32,262 nucleotides of DNA from Candidatus Heimdallarchaeota archaeon (GTDB taxonomy: Archaea > Asgardarchaeota > Heimdallarchaeia > JABLTI01), in the NCBI GenBank assembly GCA_019058165.1, contig JAHLVZ010000022.1:1-32262 (forward strand), read 5' to 3'. Below are positions 29,291 to 32,262 of this stretch, piece by piece. The notes beneath the pieces are model-generated. The model was given only the letters and a program-made list of their open reading frames with translations. It made no database searches and had not been told where the DNA came from. Position 1 is the stretch's first letter. Every line of letters begins with the position of its first letter. A program made the position numbers and the translations under genes.

Positions 29291-32262
29291 ATGAGTATTC
29301 CCTCGAAAAAAATTCCAACAGCCAAAAAAACCAATACTTTACGTAAATTGGCTTTTTCACATGGAATTGAGGCTGAGAATTTTATTACTAACAAAAGAGG
29401 AGATATACTCGAAGATGGGAAAGAATTAGTTGCAGTTTGGGATCAAATGTTCAATGGCGCATTAAATTTCTTAAAATCCCTTACTAGCAGTTCTACCAAT
29501 GTACCTGAATACATCCGCAGAAAAATAAAAAGAGTAACTCGAAAAGATGTTGAAAGACATGGTAAAATAATCAGATATGTTCAGATTCATTATCAATTCA
29601 ATGGCAAAACAATCGCAATCAATGTTTTTGGGCCGGATCCAAATATTTCTCAAATCACTTGGTTACTTGAACTAGTTACTCCACCATGTGAGTACTTTGA
29701 GGAATTGGATTGGTGGATTAATACCCTCTATTTAGCAGCATCGAGATCTTTAACGAAAGGATATAATATACAACCTCTAGGATTTAATCCGTATCAAACT
29801 GAATACCGAGCAGGAGTAACATGTGGTGAACATCACCACCTTGGTGGATTTAAAAGTCAAAAAGAAAAGAAAGCAGCATACAATATGATAAGAGCTTACA
29901 TTCCACATCTAATTGCTCTTTCTAATACATCACCATTTATCGATGGAAAACCAAATGGAAGGACTATTCTGAAAAAAGGAGAAGATGGTAGAACCTTAAT
30001 TCTAGCTCCTGATTGTGTCAGAAGTCATAGATTAAAAGAGAATTCAGGGCAGCTTGGACCAAATATCCCTAAATATTTACCATATGTCGGACCATCCTTC
30101 ACAAGGCAACAATTCTCAAGATATGTAAGAAAGGAAGTACCTGACGATCGATATGTGGATGCATTTCCTTTTACAACGTATGATACAATTGAGTGCCGCT
30201 TTTTTGACGTTCAATATGATCAGAATATTAGAAAATCAATCACAATATTACTACAAGCGCTTGCATTAAAAGCAGTCAAGATAACTCAAGCAGGAAAAGC
30301 TGTACCGGATGTAAAGGGTAATACATTATATGAACACAGAAAAAGAGCGGTGAATTTTGGTATGTTCGCCAAATTTCAAGGCGATCCAAGCATTGAATCT
30401 CTAGGCGGACAATTTGTAAAACATTATAATCACAATCCTGAAACCGGTGGACCTCCTGGAAAAATCTACGAATCTTTAAGGTCATTAATGATATGGTTGA
30501 AGCCCGAATTCGTTGATTTAAATATAAATGAAAATGATCTTACATCCATTTTAATTATGTTATGGGGAACCGCAAGAATTGCTCCGCCTATCTCTGCTGC
30601 AACTTATATGTTTTATTTGTTTGAAAAAAATCATGGGAATATTGCTAGTGTAATAAATTCATTAGCTTTAATCAATGGTAAACCTCGCAAATCATTTTCA
30701 GAAGTATTAGGTAGACCTCAATATTCAATGTCAAATTTAATTTCAACAAAAGTAGCGAAACCAATTCAAACAGCAGATACAACTAGAAGTACTTTAGCGA
30801 GAAAACTACAATTAGAATCAAGACAACGACGCAAAAAAACAATGGTGAAAGAAAAAGCGAGGTTAAGGGCAAAACAAAGTCTCAAAACAAAAATGATTCG
30901 TGAGAAAGTGAAAAAAGATAGGGCAATAGAAAAGAAACGACAAGATAGATTACGACAACTTGAAAAAGCTAAAAAACCTCCTCCAAGACTTATAAAAACA
31001 TCATCTTCTGCTACTAGAACATCATCAAATATCTACAGAACTAAAATACCTGTTAGTAAAAGTAGAGTTCCACCGAAAAAAACAGCGAGTGTAAAAACTA
31101 CAAAAAGAACTTCAGCCACAAAACCTGTAAGAAAACCTCCAGCTAAAAGTAGAACCCAGAAAATCTCTTCTAAACCAAAGCAATCAAAAAGAAGACCAAG
31201 CAAAAAAACTGTAACAAAAAGAGCTCCTTCATCTAAAAGTACAGTAAGAAAGCAACCGAGTAAAAAGAAAGTTCTAACAAAATCTGCAATTTCTAACAGA
31301 TCCAAAGCTATCCATACCACAAGGAAAAAGCCTGTTCAAGCATATGCTTCAACAGCATCTAGAAGCGCTTATTCAAGAAAACAGATCAAACTTCCACAAC
31401 CAACAATAAAAAAGCGAACGACAACAAAAACCGTTACAAGAAAAAAGAGCACACCAAAGAAAGCGACTGCATCAACAAAAGCCATCTCTACACAAACGAT
31501 TCTTCAATACGAATCATATAGAGATACTAAATTCATAAGAAGTTTATCAATATCAAATATGCCTTCAAGAATTGATTACAACACTATTATTCCCGTTATT
31601 AGATTAAAATGGAGAAAATCAATTATTCAGTCAATGGTAACATATCCAATAAAAATTGAAGCACAAGTTTCTGCTCTTGAAAAAAGAAACAAGTTCAAAG
31701 CAACCGCTTTTCAAGAGACAATTAAATTGGAGAGATCATCCTTAAAGGACACTTGTTACTTGCCAATCCCGATTAATCTTAACAGCTCAACAGGGGAATT
31801 TCAAGTAAAGTTTATTGTTAGAGATGGTAAAAAGAGCAATATTTTAGGGACAGAATATCGAACTTTTAGTCGAATAAAAATTCCAAGCAATAAGAAACAT
31901 CAGATTACAAGATTAAGTAATGCCCCAAACCAAGTTGGTGATTCAAAAGTTAATGTAAGAATAAATGCTACAAAGAATAATACTCGAGGAAAGATTACTC
32001 TTTATGGCATTTCACAACGAGGAATGATGAAATTTTATGAGAAGAAAGCAAAGTTTAGACAAAAGAAAATTTCTCTAGATATACCCATTCTTATACCCCC
32101 TAGCATGTGTTCCTCACAATGGATGTTATATTTAGTATTTAATGCAAGAGGAACGAGTATTTCAGCATACACGAAAACACCACCACTATTATCAAAGATT
32201 ATTAATTTTAGTTTAAGTGGCAATCCACCCTTAAAATCAAGAGTTTACTCAGATTTCCATGC
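29291..32262 (+). CDS. GCS2-like amidoligase fused to H1-like basic tail (C-terminus beyond window)
   Basis: I read 990 codons from the ATG at 29291 (gtga about seven bases before) to the window edge with no stop, so the 3' end is missing. Residues about 20-480 look like a glutamate-cysteine ligase 2 (YbdK/GCS2) domain: HGIEAEN ('G.E.E'), GVTCGEHHHLGGFK (H181-H183), IPHLIALSNTSPFIDGKPNG and TTYDTIECRFFD ('T.E.R..D'). Residues 500-558 are a basic helical stretch. Residues 559-740 contain no Asp or Glu: Lys/Arg/Ser/Thr/Pro repeats such as KRRPSKKTVTKRAPSSKS, like histone H1 tails. A further region, partly beta-like, follows from 741. GCS2-fold ligases form gamma-glutamyl or other amide bonds. 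Confidence 0.8.
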   Translation, partial: MSIPSKKIPTAKKTNTLRKLAFSHGIEAENFITNKRGDILEDGKELVAVWDQMFNGALNFLKSLTSSSTNVPEYIRRKIKRVTRKDVERHGKIIRYVQIHYQFNGKTIAINVFGPDPNISQITWLLELVTPPCEYFEELDWWINTLYLAASRSLTKGYNIQPLGFNPYQTEYRAGVTCGEHHHLGGFKSQKEKKAAYNMIRAYIPHLIALSNTSPFIDGKPNGRTILKKGEDGRTLILAPDCVRSHRLKENSGQLGPNIPKYLPYVGPSFTRQQFSRYVRKEVPDDRYVDAFPFTTYDTIECRFFDVQYDQNIRKSITILLQALALKAVKITQAGKAVPDVKGNTLYEHRKRAVNFGMFAKFQGDPSIESLGGQFVKHYNHNPETGGPPGKIYESLRSLMIWLKPEFVDLNINENDLTSILIMLWGTARIAPPISAATYMFYLFEKNHGNIASVINSLALINGKPRKSFSEVLGRPQYSMSNLISTKVAKPIQTADTTRSTLARKLQLESRQRRKKTMVKEKARLRAKQSLKTKMIREKVKKDRAIEKKRQDRLRQLEKAKKPPPRLIKTSSSATRTSSNIYRTKIPVSKSRVPPKKTASVKTTKRTSATKPVRKPPAKSRTQKISSKPKQSKRRPSKKTVTKRAPSSKSTVRKQPSKKKVLTKSAISNRSKAIHTTRKKPVQAYASTASRSAYSRKQIKLPQPTIKKRTTTKTVTRKKSTPKKATASTKAISTQTILQYESYRDTKFIRSLSISNMPSRIDYNTIIPVIRLKWRKSIIQSMVTYPIKIEAQVSALEKRNKFKATAFQETIKLERSSLKDTCYLPIPINLNSSTGEFQVKFIVRDGKKSNILGTEYRTFSRIKIPSNKKHQITRLSNAPNQVGDSKVNVRINATKNNTRGKITLYGISQRGMMKFYEKKAKFRQKKISLDIPILIPPSMCSSQWMLYLVFNARGTSISAYTKTPPLLSKIINFSLSGNPPLKSRVYSDFH

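Noticed and set aside
31033..31320. 95-codon minus-strand reading frame rich in Leu, Phe and Val
   Set aside because: It is the antisense of the Lys/Ser/Thr-rich tail of the large ligase gene; AAA/ACA/TCT codons read backwards give Phe/Cys/Leu. No SD and no plausible gene context.
1..32262. tRNA genes, CRISPR repeats, insertion sequences or prophage genes
   Set aside because: I looked through the gaps on both strands for tRNA T-arm patterns, regular repeats, transposase or integrase motifs and found none.

Overview
The window looks like a chromosomal segment of an Asgard archaeon, possibly of the Heimdallarchaeia side (the lineage call is inference). DNA is AT-rich and genes are short transcription units on both strands. 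Archaeal markers seen directly: a histone-fold protein, TiaS (agmatidine synthase), CarS (CDP-archaeol synthase), archaeal/eukaryotic-type TrpRS and a type IV pilin-like protein. The Asgard signal is a Ras-like small GTPase with a long disordered tail, next to proteins I cannot place in any family. Many genes start at TTG or GTG behind a Shine-Dalgarno (SD) site, and I used that to choose several starts. No tRNA, rRNA, CRISPR array, insertion sequence or integrase was seen.

Layout. 1-4.7 kb: edge-truncated membrane protein (-), histone, small unknown protein, TiaS, GcvH-like lipoyl protein, a Gly-Gly-ended ubiquitin-like protein (-) and PyrF. 4.7-10.8 kb: a 519-aa protein of repeated beta-domains (-), a 1,004-aa double FtsX permease, then a single-domain GGDEF/palm-like protein followed closely by a PHP phosphoesterase. 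10.8-16.0 kb: TrpRS, a 3-TM protein and CarS (all -), a metallo-beta-lactamase nuclease (+), an Mrr-like nuclease and a PanE/ApbA-type reductase (both -). 16.2-20.3 kb: a remnant of complex I-like genes, namely a NuoD-like gene stopped by TAA at a conserved position, a secreted sequon-rich protein, a NuoH-like protein and a 6-TM protein. 20.4-26.5 kb: Cdc48-N-like/vWA protein, pilin-like protein, small GTPase, ModE-type DNA-binding protein, 4-TM protein and a shortened PaaK-like adenylating protein. 26.6-32.3 kb: phosphofructokinase with PPi-type residues, an amidohydrolase, and directly downstream a very large reading frame that runs off the window.

The most unusual content is that last reading frame (from 29291). 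It joins a glutamate-cysteine-ligase-2 (GCS2)-like amidoligase domain to a histone H1-like tail of 182 residues without one Asp or Glu, followed by a further C-terminal region. It is probably co-transcribed with the amidohydrolase. A ligase/hydrolase pair whose ligase carries a nucleic-acid-binding type tail is the best candidate here for an undescribed system. The second is the orphan NuoD/NuoH-like pair. The third is the palm-domain/PHP pair, which may handle a nucleotide.
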